A DNA stretch of 64,000 bases from Flavobacterium taihuense (GCF_019351435.1 NZ_JAHWYN010000012.1:62001-126000); one strand, 5' to 3'; counted from the first letter of the stretch, positions 8,890 to 18,098 are shown. Made by a program: numbers and translations. Notes: generated by a model not told the origin, from the sequence alone.

Positions 8890-9808
8890 GGTGAAGTATA
8901 TTATAGGTAACAATGGCAATAGAGAAGAGTCCGAATAAAATAATGAGTTTTAAAACCGTACTCAAATGATGAAAATCTTGGCTTTTTTTTGCATCAGCCA
9001 TTTTAACGGCAAAATAAATTAATGGAGCCACGATACATATTAAGGTATATAGTGTTGCAACATACAAATCAAAAGCAAAAAAATAGTTTTTGATATAGAA
9101 GATCACCAATACCAGCGGAATTAAACTCAAAATCAACACTAATTTCGATGTTCGGCTGATGCCCAAAGCAATAGGTAATGTATTCATTCCCTGATTGTAA
9201 TCGCCATTGACATCTTCGAGGTCCTTTACAATTTCTCTAATAAAATTAATGACAAAGGCAAATAAGGCATAATCTAAAAGAACGGAAAACAGTTCGGACA
9301 TAACGATTTGGTTTTCAGGATTGATTACAGGTAAAAGATCAAAAATTGGAATGATGAGTACACTAAACGCCAATAAAAGTGCTACAACAAAATTCCCTAC
9401 AAGTAGCATTTGTTTTAGGCTTGTGGCATAAAGATATAAAGTCGCCGATATGATAATAAAGATGGCTGCAAAGCCAGGTTTTGCAATCACATTCGACAAA
9501 TAAAATCCAACACCAACGCCCAAAACGGTACAAGCAAAATAAATAGTATAAGCATTAGTTTCGGATATGCTTTTACCTACAACCACTTGATTGGGTTTGT
9601 TGTCATTGTCGGTTCCCTGATCCATAATATTGTTAATCACATAACCACCTGCAGCAATCATCACTGTAGCAAATACTAGTAAACAGTATTGCCAATCGTT
9701 TAGCGCTAAAGGAATATTTTGAAATTTTAAAAAACCATAACGAAAAAGGAGCTGCATTAATGCAAGCATTAGTAGGTTTTGGTAACGTATGAGTTTGAGA
9801 TACTTCAT
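8882..9808 (-). CDS. UbiA-family prenyltransferase (geranylgeranylglycerol-phosphate geranylgeranyltransferase type)
   Basis: 308 residues, eight to nine membrane spans. Two Asp-rich motifs for Mg-diphosphate binding are visible: NNIMDQGTDNDNKP near residue 60 and REIVKDLEDVNGD near residue 190. This arrangement defines UbiA-type aromatic or lipid prenyltransferases. In flavobacteria this subgroup is usually annotated as a geranylgeranylglycerol-phosphate transferase; the true substrate cannot be decided from sequence. It is upstream of and overlaps maf. Confidence 0.85.
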   Translation of the reverse strand: MKYLKLIRYQNLLMLALMQLLFRYGFLKFQNIPLALNDWQYCLLVFATVMIAAGGYVINNIMDQGTDNDNKPNQVVVGKSISETNAYTIYFACTVLGVGVGFYLSNVIAKPGFAAIFIIISATLYLYATSLKQMLLVGNFVVALLLAFSVLIIPIFDLLPVINPENQIVMSELFSVLLDYALFAFVINFIREIVKDLEDVNGDYNQGMNTLPIALGISRTSKLVLILSLIPLVLVIFYIKNYFFAFDLYVATLYTLICIVAPLIYFAVKMADAKKSQDFHHLSTVLKLIILFGLFSIAIVTYNILHHA

Positions 9809-9861
9809 GCTAAGTGGTTCAATAGTTGGTTATGAGTTGTGAATTAGAAATTATGAATTAA

Positions 9862-9922
9862 AAAAATCTTAACTCTAAAATCTACAATCTTAATTCTGCA
9901 ATCTTAATTCTGCAATCTAAAA
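9862..9922. repeat. Short direct repeats in spacer
   Basis: Between kdsC and the UbiA-type gene, the unit AATCTTAATTCTGC occurs twice in tandem near 9886-9914, next to related AATCTACAATC units. Simple AT-rich repeats in a 114-nt gap. No function visible. Confidence 0.5.
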
Positions 9923-10450
9923 TTAATCAAGTTTCCCGTCAAAATAAGCCATCCATTTTCCTTGTACTTTCATTACTTGCTCAATCACATCACGTGCAGC
10001 ACCTTTGCCACCATTTTTATGCGAAATATAGTTAGAAATAGCTTTGATTTCTGGACTTGCATCTTGTGGACAAGTAGGTAATCCTACTAATTTCATCACA
10101 TGATAATCTGGAATATCATCACCCATATACAAAACTTGTTCTGGGTCAATGGAGTAAACATCAGTATATTCTTTAAACGTTTCCACTTTGTCGGGAGTTC
10201 CTAGATGAATATCGGTAATTCCTAAATTACGGAGTCTCACTCGGACACCTTCGTTGCTTCCACCTGAAATGATGCATACATGATACCCACTTTCAACGGC
10301 AGCTTTCATAGCGTAACCATCACGAATATTCATTGTTCTAAGGATTTCACCTTCATTGGTGACAAAAACAGAACTGTCAGTAAGTACGCCATCTACGTCA
10401 AACACAAACGTAGTAATATCATTCATTATTTCTTTATAGCTTTTTGCCAT
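9923..10450 (-). CDS. kdsC: 3-deoxy-D-manno-octulosonate 8-phosphate phosphatase (KdsC), HAD family
   Basis: 175 residues, the usual size for tetrameric C0-type HAD phosphatases. Motif I FDVDGVLTDSS carries the nucleophile Asp18 and Asp20; motif II is the IISGG segment; motif IV appears as YMGDDIPDYHVM. These match KdsC, which makes Kdo for lipopolysaccharide. The gene overlaps the DUF2520 gene by 17 bp, so it is co-transcribed with it. Related HAD phosphatases share the motifs, so the precise substrate is inferred from family similarity. Confidence 0.87.
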   Translation of the reverse strand: MAKSYKEIMNDITTFVFDVDGVLTDSSVFVTNEGEILRTMNIRDGYAMKAAVESGYHVCIISGGSNEGVRVRLRNLGITDIHLGTPDKVETFKEYTDVYSIDPEQVLYMGDDIPDYHVMKLVGLPTCPQDASPEIKAISNYISHKNGGKGAARDVIEQVMKVQGKWMAYFDGKLD

Positions 10451-11195
10451 GATTTTGTATAGATTGGGTTAATATTTTATAAATAGTAGATTGATTTTCA
10501 TTGGATAAAAAGGATTCATGTGCCTCAATTGTCGAAATGTCATTGCGTTTTGCGGGACCGGTTTGGGCATCTTTGGGTGAAAGCGTCAAAAGTTTTTCGG
10601 CAGTTTCAAGAATTAGCGGTTTCAGAATGTCAAAAGGAACATGATTTTCCTGGCAAATGTCGTTTCCTAATTGGTACAAATAATTAGTGAAATTATTCAC
10701 AAAAACTGCTGCCACATGCAGGGCTTTTCGTTGATGTGAATCGATTTTGTAAACATTGTCAGAAATAGAAGAGGCTACTTTTTCTAATAAGGCATAATCG
10801 TTTTCAAACTGGGTTTCCAGACAAAAAGGAATGGTTTTAAAATCAATTGGTTTTCCTTTGGTAAAAGTTTGTAAAGGATAAAAAACACCTTTGTGATTCT
10901 TGTCGCTTAGCGAACTCAAAGGAGCACTTCCGGATGTATGGACAACTAATCGATTCTCGAAAGGCAATTGAGATGAAACACTTGCAATAGCATCATCTGA
11001 AACGGCTATTATGTATAGGTCCGCTTCTTTCAAAGCATTCCAATCATTCGTTATTTTGTCCGAATCGAGTAGGGGGGGGATTTGTTTTTGGCTTCTTGAA
11101 AAGACTTGAATGATTTCGATAGTATTGCTTTTTGCAAAAGCATCAATCAGGTGTTGTGCTACATTTCCGGATCCTATAATCGTTATTTTAATCAT
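10434..11195 (-). CDS. Rossmann-fold DUF2520 domain protein
   Basis: 253 residues. The N-terminus KITIIGSGNVAQHLI has the dinucleotide-binding GxGNxA pattern. The middle FYPLQTFTKGKPIDF and the C-terminal helical part with NDICQENHVPFDILKPLI match DUF2520, a relative of pyrroline-5-carboxylate reductase. A NAD(P)-dependent oxidoreductase of unknown substrate. First gene of the operon with kdsC. Confidence 0.83.
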   Translation of the reverse strand: MIKITIIGSGNVAQHLIDAFAKSNTIEIIQVFSRSQKQIPPLLDSDKITNDWNALKEADLYIIAVSDDAIASVSSQLPFENRLVVHTSGSAPLSSLSDKNHKGVFYPLQTFTKGKPIDFKTIPFCLETQFENDYALLEKVASSISDNVYKIDSHQRKALHVAAVFVNNFTNYLYQLGNDICQENHVPFDILKPLILETAEKLLTLSPKDAQTGPAKRNDISTIEAHESFLSNENQSTIYKILTQSIQNHGKKL

Positions 11196-11353
11196 TTGGC
11201 AAAATTAACAAAAAAAAATGAAGAGTTGGTTTCAATTTTTTAACTCTAGATATAACAAGGATGCGTATGATTTATTGTTTTTTGCATAAAAAAGCATCCT
11301 TAATTTTGGATTAAATTAACAATTGTGCTTTAAAAGAAGTGGACAATTTTGAG

Positions 11354-11361
11354 TACTTTTG
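11354..11361 (+). promoter_or_regulatory. Promoter -7 box of the cytochrome c maturation gene
   Basis: TACTTTTG matches TAnnTTTG and lies 33 nt ahead of ATG 11394. No convincing -33 TTG at the preferred spacing was seen. Confidence 0.5.
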
Positions 11362-11393
11362 CCACACTTTATTAAACTGAAATTTACTTCCAA

Positions 11394-14300
11394 ATGGATA
11401 AAAAATTATTCTCTGTCCTATTTTCTACCCGATTAATGGCTCTTTTATTCTTGACTTTTGCAATTGCAATGGGAACAGGAACTTTTATTGAAAGCAAATA
11501 CAATACCGATACAGCTCGAATTTTAGTGTATAACACTTGGTGGTTTGAAGCTATAATGGGATTTTTTATGATTAATTTCATTGGGAATATCAAGCGTTAT
11601 CAATTGCTTAAAAAAGAAAAGTGGGCGACTTTGATGCTTCATTTGGCTTTTATATTCATCATTGGCGGAGCTTTTATTACGCGTTACATTAGTTTTGAGG
11701 GAATGATGCCAATACGAGAAGGCGCTGCCGAAAATCAATTTTATTCTGACAAAACATTCCTGACTCTTTTTGTTGACGGAGAGTACAAGGGGGAAATGAA
11801 ACGCAGGGTTTTTGAAAAGGCGGTTTTGTTATCGCCAGTTACTGATAATAATTTTACAATTAAAGGTGATTTTGCAGGAGATTCATTTGAAGTAAAATAC
11901 GAAAAATACATTATGGGTGCCAAAGAATACGTAAAACCCGATCCAAAAGGGAGTTTGTATTTTAAATTGGTAGAAGCAGGTGCAGGTGGTCGTGAAGAAC
12001 ATTTCTTGAAAGCAGGAGAAGTACAAAATATTCATAATGTACTTTTTTCTTTAAATAAATTTACTGAAGGTGCAATCAATATTAATACTACAGGTGAAAG
12101 TTATACCATTCAAATGCCTTTTGAAGGTGATTTTATGCGAATGGCAGATAAGCTACAGGGAAAAGTGGTAAAAGATGTTGTGCAGCCTTTGATGATGCGA
12201 TCCTTATACAGCATTGGGGATATTCGTTTTGTATTTCCGGAGCCAGCAGTTACCGGTGTAATTGATTATGAAACTAAAAATGATTTCAAGGAAAAAAGTC
12301 ATGAAGATGTTTTAGTGGTTAAGCTTATCGTCAATGGCAAAGACGAATTGATAACCTTATTGGGATCTAAAGGAAAAATTGGTGATTCTAAAACTGTTAA
12401 AATAGGTGAAAAAGATTATACTTTTTTCTATGGAAGTAAAGCCTATGTTTTGCCTTTTAAGATAAAACTAAATGATTTTATTGCTCAAAAATACCCAGGA
12501 ACCGAGAAAAGTTATTCTTCTTTTGAAAGCCAGGTTACTGTTCAGGATTCTGTTAAACCATTTGATGCCAGAATTTATATGAATCACGTATTGGATCACG
12601 GAGGCTATCGTTTTTTTCAATCATCATTTGATCCGGACGAAAAAGGAACGGTTTTGTCCGTAAATCACGATTATTGGGGAACTACCATAACTTATATTGG
12701 TTATTTTATGTTGTTTTTTGCAATGATGGCGATTATGTTTACCAAACATTCCCGCTTTGCTGATTTGAAAAGAAAATTAGAAGTAGTGAAGGATAAAAAA
12801 GCAAAGTTGATGACAATTTTGGTATTGTTGTTTAGTTTGACTGGTTTTGCACAACAGCATAATCATTCTGAAGATGAAACCGAACATTCGCATAATGAAA
12901 GTACAGGTCATGTACGAATAAAACCAACCCAAATGCAATTGGATTCGGTGTTGACAGCTTATACAGTTACACCAGAACATGCAGCAAAATTTGGAAGGTT
13001 GGTTATACAAGATGCTGGTGGCAGAATGAAACCAATTAATACTTTTTCATCTGAATTGTTGCGTAAAGTAAGTCACTCGGATACTTACAATGGAATGAAC
13101 TCTGATCAGGTATTTTTGTCAATGACGCAAAGCGCCCAATTGTGGATTGAAATTCCGCTTATTTATATCAAGCCTGGAAACGACAGTATTCGCAAAATTA
13201 TTGGAGTTGACTACAAAGATAAGTATGCTCCTTTCATCTCTTTCTTTGATGAAAAAGGCAATTATAAATTATTACCTTATTTGGATGCCGCGTATAAAGC
13301 CGGGAATCCAAATCAGTTTGAAAAAGATTTTATCGAAACCGATAAGAAGGTAAACTTGATGGAATCGGCTTTGAGCGGAAGCATATTGAGGATTTTTCCA
13401 ATACCGAATGATCCGGGCAATAAATGGATTTCGTATCTAGAACTGGAGCATGCTGGTTTAAAAGGAATGGATTCTACCTATACCAAAAGTATTTTACCTC
13501 TTTATTTTGGAACACTAGGTCATGCGATCGAAACCAAAAATTATAAAACGGCCGATGAATTATTGGAAAGCATCAACGGTTTTCAAAAAAAGTTCGGTAG
13601 CAAAGTAAGACCAAGTGACGATAAAATTAATTTGGAAATTACTTATAACAAATATGATTTATTGCAAAAATTACCTTTTGCCTATCTATTTGCTGCTATT
13701 TTGATGTTGTTTTTTACTATTCTTAAAATCTTTAAAGAGTCTAAACTATTAAATATTTTTGTGAATTCGATGCACGTAATTATTGCTTTGCTTTTTGTAT
13801 TGCACACAATCACATTGGGAGCGCGTTGGTATATATCGGGGCATGCACCTTGGAGTAATGCTTATGAAGCTATCGTTTATGTGGCTTGGGCGACGATGTT
13901 CTTTGGGTTGGCATTTGATATTAGATCAAAATTAACAGTAGCTTCGGCGGCGTTTGTAGCTGCGATGATACTCGCTGCAGCTTATGCCAACTGGATTGAT
14001 CCGGAGATTGCCAACTTGCAACCCGTTCTTAATTCCTATTGGCTGATGATTCACGTGGCAGTTATTGTGGCCAGTTACGGACCATTTGCTTTGGGAATGA
14101 TATTAGGTTTTGTGTCACTGGTTTTAATCTTTTTTACCAATGAAAAGAACAAAGCCAAAATGGATTTGAATATCAAAGAAATTACGTATATCAACGAAAT
14201 GTCATTGACGATAGGTTTAATAATGTTAACTATTGGAAACTTCCTTGGAGGACAATGGGCTAATGAAAGTTGGGGGCGTTACTGGGGATGGGACCCAAAA

Positions 14301-14579
14301 GAAACTTGGGCATTGATCAGTATTATGGTGTATGCTTTTGTGATTCATGCTCGATTTGTGCCTTCATTGAGAGGAAAATGGATATTTAACTTAATGAGTA
14401 TGTTTGCGTTTATCTCTATTTTGTTCACTTATTACGGAGTTAACTTTCATTTGGTGGGATTACATTCATACGCTAGTGGGGAAGCACATTCATTGAGTTG
14501 GATTTGGTATTCATTAGGAACAATTTCTTTAATTGGAGCTATTACTTATCCAAAATACAGAAAGTTTTATAAGAAGTAG
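11394..14579 (+). CDS. ccsBA: Fused cytochrome c biogenesis protein CcsB-CcsA (System II)
   Basis: 1061 residues. The N-terminal half (1-about 470) is ResB/CcsB-like with membrane spans at about 10-30, 45-65, 75-95 and 430-450 around a large periplasmic region. The C-terminal half from about residue 755 is CcsA-like with the tryptophan-rich haem-handling WWD motif WGRYWGWDPKETWALI. His residues around it (HTITLGARWYISGH, HFHLVGLHSY-type segments) would ligate haem. The protein moves haem across the membrane and attaches it to CXXCH apocytochromes. Fusions of this length are the standard form in Bacteroidota. An extra mid-protein region around 470-755 contains a His-rich stretch (QQHNHSEDETEHSHN). 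Confidence 0.92.
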   Translation: MDKKLFSVLFSTRLMALLFLTFAIAMGTGTFIESKYNTDTARILVYNTWWFEAIMGFFMINFIGNIKRYQLLKKEKWATLMLHLAFIFIIGGAFITRYISFEGMMPIREGAAENQFYSDKTFLTLFVDGEYKGEMKRRVFEKAVLLSPVTDNNFTIKGDFAGDSFEVKYEKYIMGAKEYVKPDPKGSLYFKLVEAGAGGREEHFLKAGEVQNIHNVLFSLNKFTEGAININTTGESYTIQMPFEGDFMRMADKLQGKVVKDVVQPLMMRSLYSIGDIRFVFPEPAVTGVIDYETKNDFKEKSHEDVLVVKLIVNGKDELITLLGSKGKIGDSKTVKIGEKDYTFFYGSKAYVLPFKIKLNDFIAQKYPGTEKSYSSFESQVTVQDSVKPFDARIYMNHVLDHGGYRFFQSSFDPDEKGTVLSVNHDYWGTTITYIGYFMLFFAMMAIMFTKHSRFADLKRKLEVVKDKKAKLMTILVLLFSLTGFAQQHNHSEDETEHSHNESTGHVRIKPTQMQLDSVLTAYTVTPEHAAKFGRLVIQDAGGRMKPINTFSSELLRKVSHSDTYNGMNSDQVFLSMTQSAQLWIEIPLIYIKPGNDSIRKIIGVDYKDKYAPFISFFDEKGNYKLLPYLDAAYKAGNPNQFEKDFIETDKKVNLMESALSGSILRIFPIPNDPGNKWISYLELEHAGLKGMDSTYTKSILPLYFGTLGHAIETKNYKTADELLESINGFQKKFGSKVRPSDDKINLEITYNKYDLLQKLPFAYLFAAILMLFFTILKIFKESKLLNIFVNSMHVIIALLFVLHTITLGARWYISGHAPWSNAYEAIVYVAWATMFFGLAFDIRSKLTVASAAFVAAMILAAAYANWIDPEIANLQPVLNSYWLMIHVAVIVASYGPFALGMILGFVSLVLIFFTNEKNKAKMDLNIKEITYINEMSLTIGLIMLTIGNFLGGQWANESWGRYWGWDPKETWALISIMVYAFVIHARFVPSLRGKWIFNLMSMFAFISILFTYYGVNFHLVGLHSYASGEAHSLSWIWYSLGTISLIGAITYPKYRKFYKK

Positions 14580-14601
14580 CTTCAGTAATTGTCTTAAAAT
14601 T

Positions 14602-14637
14602 AAAAAAGGTTCAGCTTAACTGTTGAACCTTTTTTTA
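14602..14637 (+). terminator. Terminator of ccsBA
   Basis: AAAAAAGGTTCA (14602-14613) pairs with TGAACCTTTTTT (from 14624), followed by a T tract. Confidence 0.85.
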
Positions 14638-14782
14638 TAAAACCTTTTCAATTGCTGTAAAGTCTTAATAATTAAATGCTGAAAAACTTACTTTCTGTTA
14701 ATATAGTTGTAATTAATCGATTAAATATGAATTTTATAGATTTTTTTAGTGTTTTATTATTATCTTTAAATATCTATTCAAA

Positions 14783-14908
14783 GGTAATTTTATTAGGTAT
14801 TTTTATATTTTAAATATCAGTAGGTTATGTTTTACATTGGGGATCTCCTAATAAAATTATCAATTATTTGGTTAAAAGATGTTCTGAAAGGAACATCTTT
14901 TTTTTTTT
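14783..14908 (+). ncRNA. Candidate structured RNA with terminator
   Basis: A 13-bp perfect long-range stem (14785-14797 TAATTTTATTAGG with 14847-14859 CCTAATAAAATTA), extended by a G-T and a G-C pair, encloses a 49-nt loop. Eighteen nt later comes a classic terminator: GATGTTC (14878-14884), GAACATC (14891-14897), then eleven T. There is no open frame in the interval. A structured transcript ending in its own terminator is the simplest reading. I do not recognise the RNA family. Confidence 0.4.
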
Positions 14909-14920
14909 AGCATTAAATAT

Positions 14921-14968
14921 TAAAAAAAAAAACACTCATTTCAATAGCTATTGAAATGAGTGTTTTTG
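14921..14968 (-). terminator. Terminator of the sigma/anti-sigma operon
   Basis: A perfect 34-bp palindrome (14931-14964, 17-bp arms beginning AACACTCATTTCAATAG) preceded by nine A residues that become a T tract on the minus strand. It lies just downstream of the anti-sigma gene. Confidence 0.85.
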
Positions 14969-14992
14969 AGAAAAAGGTTTCGTCAACTGAAA

Positions 14993-15775
14993 CTAAACTT
15001 TTCCAAGTGTGTACAATTGTTCCATTGTTGGTGTCAAACTTCCTCCTGCAGGTTCTAATGTAATTCCGAAAGCTTCTGCACTACCAACATCTTCAACTGC
15101 AAATATTTTTTGATTATTAGTATTGTAATCTTCTAACAAACCAATACTTGTAGGGGTTAACGGATTCAGTTTTAAGGCCCAAACCTGATAAACCATTCCT
15201 TTTGGCGGTTCAGGTAATCCAGCTGCATCTACGTAAACTACTTTGGTTTCTTTGTTCCAATAGACTTTAGCAAATGACTTCGGATTTACAGCCTGTCCGC
15301 TAAGGGCCACCACTGTATTTTTTTGATCTCTAATTACTGCTAAACTAGTTTCTGCTGCTTTATTTTTTTGTTCTAAAAAGTTTAATTCTTTAGTGAGTTT
15401 CTCTTTTTCGTTACCAATAGTCACTACTTGATTATTGGTTTGTCCTAATTTTTGGTACTGGTAACCGATTCCAATCAATAATAGAATGGCTGCAGCCCAG
15501 CCCATATAATTGGACCAATTTCTCTGTTTCATTTGGATAACACGAGAATGTTTGAGTTCGAGTTTGGCTTTTATCTTTTCAAAATTGGCAACCGAATGGA
15601 AAGGAGAAAAACTAGAGGATAAAGCAACAATTCCTTTCTCAATAGCTATGATTTCATCGTTTATTTCGGGATGATTTTTTGCCATAGTACTCACTTCTAT
15701 GTTTTCGGCTTCACTGAGTAAACCGTACACATAAAGTTCTAAAATGCCTGATTCTATATATTCTTTTGTATCCAT
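14993..15775 (-). CDS. Anti-sigma factor, RskA-type
   Basis: 260 residues. One membrane span at about 90-105 (MGWAAAILLLIGIGY) is followed by a coiled coil to about 145 and a C-terminal RskA domain (YWNKETKVVYVDAAGLPEP, YQVWALKLNP, SAEAFGITLEPAGGS). The cytoplasmic N-terminus lacks the HxxxCxxC zinc motif. It would hold the neighbouring ECF sigma factor until a signal triggers release. Its ATG overlaps the sigma stop codon by one base, so the two are coupled. The signal sensed is unknown. Confidence 0.88.
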   Translation of the reverse strand: MDTKEYIESGILELYVYGLLSEAENIEVSTMAKNHPEINDEIIAIEKGIVALSSSFSPFHSVANFEKIKAKLELKHSRVIQMKQRNWSNYMGWAAAILLLIGIGYQYQKLGQTNNQVVTIGNEKEKLTKELNFLEQKNKAAETSLAVIRDQKNTVVALSGQAVNPKSFAKVYWNKETKVVYVDAAGLPEPPKGMVYQVWALKLNPLTPTSIGLLEDYNTNNQKIFAVEDVGSAEAFGITLEPAGGSLTPTMEQLYTLGKV

Positions 15776-16305
15776 TATAGTTTCAAATATAGTCTTAAAT
15801 CGTTAATACAATTTCTGTTTTGTGTCTTTACGGTACCAAGAGGAATCGCCAATTCGTCTGAAGCTTCCTGTTGGGTGTATCCTTTAAAAAAAAGTAAATC
15901 TATAATTTGAATACATTTTGGTTTTAGTTTTTTGACAAACTCCTGAATCCCAATTGTATCGATTTTGTTTACCAGTTTATTGCTGTCGTCTAAGAGATGT
16001 ACGAAATTATCGGAAGAAAGGTTTTTTTGACTGTCATTAAAATTTTTGGATCTTAATTTATCTATTGAAGTGTTTCGGGCAATATTGAGTATCCACGTAT
16101 AGAATCGCCCTTTACTCTCGTTATAGGAATCAATATTTTTCCATATTTTGACAAATACTTCTTGGAGTACGTCTTCAGCTTCTTCTCTGTTTTTTACCAA
16201 TACGTTAATTACCGAAAATAGACTTTTGGAATACATATCATAGAGATAGGTAAATGCTTTTTCATCTTTCTGGTGAATTAAAACTAACAATTCATCTTGA
16301 GTCAT
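15775..16305 (-). CDS. ECF (sigma-70 family) RNA polymerase sigma factor
   Basis: 176 residues from ATG 16305-16303. A longer in-frame start at 16338 would lie upstream of the likely transcription start (see 16326-16333). Region 2 (FTYLYDMYSKSLFSV, EDVLQEVFVKIWKNI, FYTWILNIARNTSID) and region 4 (LFFKGYTQQEASDELAIPLGTVKTQ) are clear. The helix-turn-helix of region 4 recognises -35 elements. It is transcribed ahead of its RskA-type anti-sigma gene, the classic arrangement for autoregulated envelope or stress regulons. Confidence 0.9.
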   Translation of the reverse strand: MTQDELLVLIHQKDEKAFTYLYDMYSKSLFSVINVLVKNREEAEDVLQEVFVKIWKNIDSYNESKGRFYTWILNIARNTSIDKLRSKNFNDSQKNLSSDNFVHLLDDSNKLVNKIDTIGIQEFVKKLKPKCIQIIDLLFFKGYTQQEASDELAIPLGTVKTQNRNCINDLRLYLKL

Positions 16306-16325
16306 ATTATCTTTTTTAGTGGTTA

Positions 16326-16333
16326 CAAACATA
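16326..16333 (-). promoter_or_regulatory. Promoter -7 box of the sigma/anti-sigma operon
   Basis: On the minus strand the bases read TATGTTTG, matching TAnnTTTG, 20 nt ahead of the chosen sigma start. Confidence 0.5.
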
Positions 16334-16338
16334 TACAA

Positions 16339-16733
16339 TTCCTTTAATAAATAGCAGATTATATTTCTTAATGCAACAACTTTGTTTTTTTTGAAATAAA
16401 ATTATATATTTTTTTCGTTTTTAAAATACTGTTAATCAAATAAATGAAAAATATTTTAATTTTTCATTCACTTTTTTAGTACCAAAATGCATCCAATTCC
16501 GTAAATGCTTTTATAACTTTTACATTATAGCAAAATAAAAAAATGTTATTAGGTTTATCACTAGTGGTGATCTCAGGCTTAATTTTAGTAGCAGGGGATT
16601 TCATTGATGTTTGGGAACGATGTCAGGATATGGCAGTGACATTAAGTTCAAATGCAACAACAATGGCAACGTTTAAAGAAAATGTTAAGGTAGAGTTTAA
16701 CATCGGCAAGATAGGAGGTAATATTCAAGATTG
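16339..16733. other. Low-coding region ahead of a pseudogene
   Basis: The only long frame (16543-16734) would give a 63-residue hydrophobic peptide with no family features and no supported start. An alternative frame here contains beta-like fragments (TSGDLRLNFSSRGFH, GTMSGYGSDIKF), so this may be more decayed sequence of a larger surface protein. Confidence 0.35.
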
Positions 16734-17174
16734 AGGAATTCGCTACCAGCTAAGTATTTTTTTCTTTTTCAATTCGATTCCAATTATACGCAAGCAAGAG
16801 GCATTAATGAGCCTCATGAGGAAGATATATTCCACGGACTCTCGATTTTACTTCTACGGGAAGTTTAGGTTTTCAATACTCGAAATTTTTTTTGGGTGGT
16901 TTACATTAAAGATTTATGAAAGACCTCCCGGCCAATGAATATAATTCGATAGTAACAGACGGCTATTTTATAACCGATTTTATTATCAATTATACCTTCA
17001 AAAAGATGGTCTTTGGAGTGACGGTTGAAAATTTATTTATTTCGGAATGGAATGAAAATCAACTTATCACAGAATCCAGATTGAAGAACGAAACGAAACG
17101 GCCAATATAGAAGAAATTCATTTACACCAAGAGCAGCATTTTTCTTGAAAGTTGGAATGATTTATAAATTTTAG
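16734..17174 (+). pseudogene. Decayed C-terminus of a TonB-dependent receptor
   Basis: Across three frames the sequence reads as the last beta-strands of a TonB-dependent outer membrane receptor. The pieces are FDSNYTQARGINEPHEEDI, DFTSTGSLGFQYSKFF, LPANEYNSIVTDGYFITDF, NYTFKKMVFGVTVENLF, EWNENQLITESRLKNE, and finally FTPRAAFFLKVGMIYKF and stop TAG 17172-17174. The final aromatic-Lys-Phe and the ESRLKNE-FTP pattern are typical of these barrels. At least three frameshifts or stops (near 16840, 16905 and 17108) break it, and the N-terminal plug and most of the barrel are gone. Confidence 0.75.
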
Positions 17175-17307
17175 TCCTAAATTTAATTTCTTTGAAACCC
17201 TAGTATGTTTATTGATGCTGGATTTTCTGTTTTAATTAACTTTTGTTCAAGTAAAATAAATTATGATAACATAAATAAATGCTTAATTTTATATAAAAAT
17301 AAAATCT

Positions 17308-17853
17308 ATGAAAAAAATAGTAGTAGCGATTTGCGCGATGTTCTTTTTTAGTATCCAAATTCAAGCACAAGTGAAACAAAACATTTATCAATTTAAAGTC
17401 GAAGATTTATCAGGAAATACTTTTGATTTTGCTTCGTTAAAAGGTAAAAAAGTATTAATTGTCAATACCGCTTCTGAGTGTGGTTATACACCTCAATACA
17501 AAGAATTGGAAGCCTTGTACAAACAGTATAAAGATAAGGGTTTTGTAATTGTTGGATTCCCTGCCAATAACTTTGGTGGTCAAGAGCCAGGAACCAATGC
17601 AGAGATTAAAACATTTTGTCAAGCCAATTATGGTGTGACTTTCCCTATGATGAGTAAAGTTTCTGTAAAAGGGGATGATATGTGTGAAATGTATAAATTT
17701 TTGACTCAAAAAGCTAAAAATGGTGTTCAAGATTCTAAAGTAGAGTGGAATTTTCAAAAATACCTTATAAACGAAAAAGGAGAATTAGTTAAGGTATATC
17801 TTTCTAAAGTAAAACCAATGGATGAAAACATTGTAAATTGGGTAAAAGGATAA
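17308..17853 (+). CDS. Glutathione peroxidase family protein, secreted
   Basis: 181 residues with a Sec signal peptide (1-20). The active-site block NTASECGYTPQY has Cys58, FPANNFGGQEPG supplies Gln92 and EWNFQKYL supplies Trp147 and Asn148, the full Gpx tetrad with Cys rather than Sec. Bacterial members usually use thioredoxin as reductant. The signal peptide suggests periplasmic peroxide or lipid hydroperoxide removal. Single gene with its own terminator. Confidence 0.9.
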   Translation: MKKIVVAICAMFFFSIQIQAQVKQNIYQFKVEDLSGNTFDFASLKGKKVLIVNTASECGYTPQYKELEALYKQYKDKGFVIVGFPANNFGGQEPGTNAEIKTFCQANYGVTFPMMSKVSVKGDDMCEMYKFLTQKAKNGVQDSKVEWNFQKYLINEKGELVKVYLSKVKPMDENIVNWVKG

Positions 17854-17871
17854 ATTCCACAGTTATCAATC

Positions 17872-17908
17872 AAAAAAAAGAGAGTTTGCTAGTCAAGCTC
17901 TTTTTTTA
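17872..17908 (+). terminator. Terminator of the glutathione peroxidase gene
   Basis: AAAAAAGAG...TTTG pairs imperfectly with CAAGCTCTTTTTTT across the CTAGT loop. Confidence 0.65.
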
Positions 17909-17950
17909 TGGTATTTAACTAACAAATCAACCTGTTGGGTGAAAATATTT

Positions 17951-18098
17951 TTTACCACGTAGAAACATAGAATTTGTATTTTTTAAAAGAAAAAAATAGA
18001 CGTTTTACTATTCACATAGCTATTCTATGTGTGAAATAGCGCTATTTCTATTTATTCTTTGCCTATTTAGCATTAATCTATGGTTCTATGTGGTTAAA
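17951..18098. repeat. Inverted-repeat-bounded intergenic element
   Basis: TTTACCACGTAGAAACATAG (17951-17970) is nearly complementary to CTATGGTTCTATGTGGTTAAA's reverse (arms 18078-18098). Inside are CACATAG/CTATGTG (18013-18031) and a perfect palindrome GAAATAGCGCTATTTC (18033-18048). It resembles a non-coding dispersed repeat or small MITE. It lies between the convergent gpx and dus genes. Confidence 0.5.

Noticed and set aside
9862..9922. AATCTTAATTCTGC repeats as possible regulatory sites.
   Set aside because: Simple AT-rich units within a gene gap; no palindrome and no second location.
16543..16734. A 63-residue hydrophobic ORF.
   Set aside because: No recognisable family or start signal, and it runs into a decayed receptor gene; listed only as a low-coding stretch.
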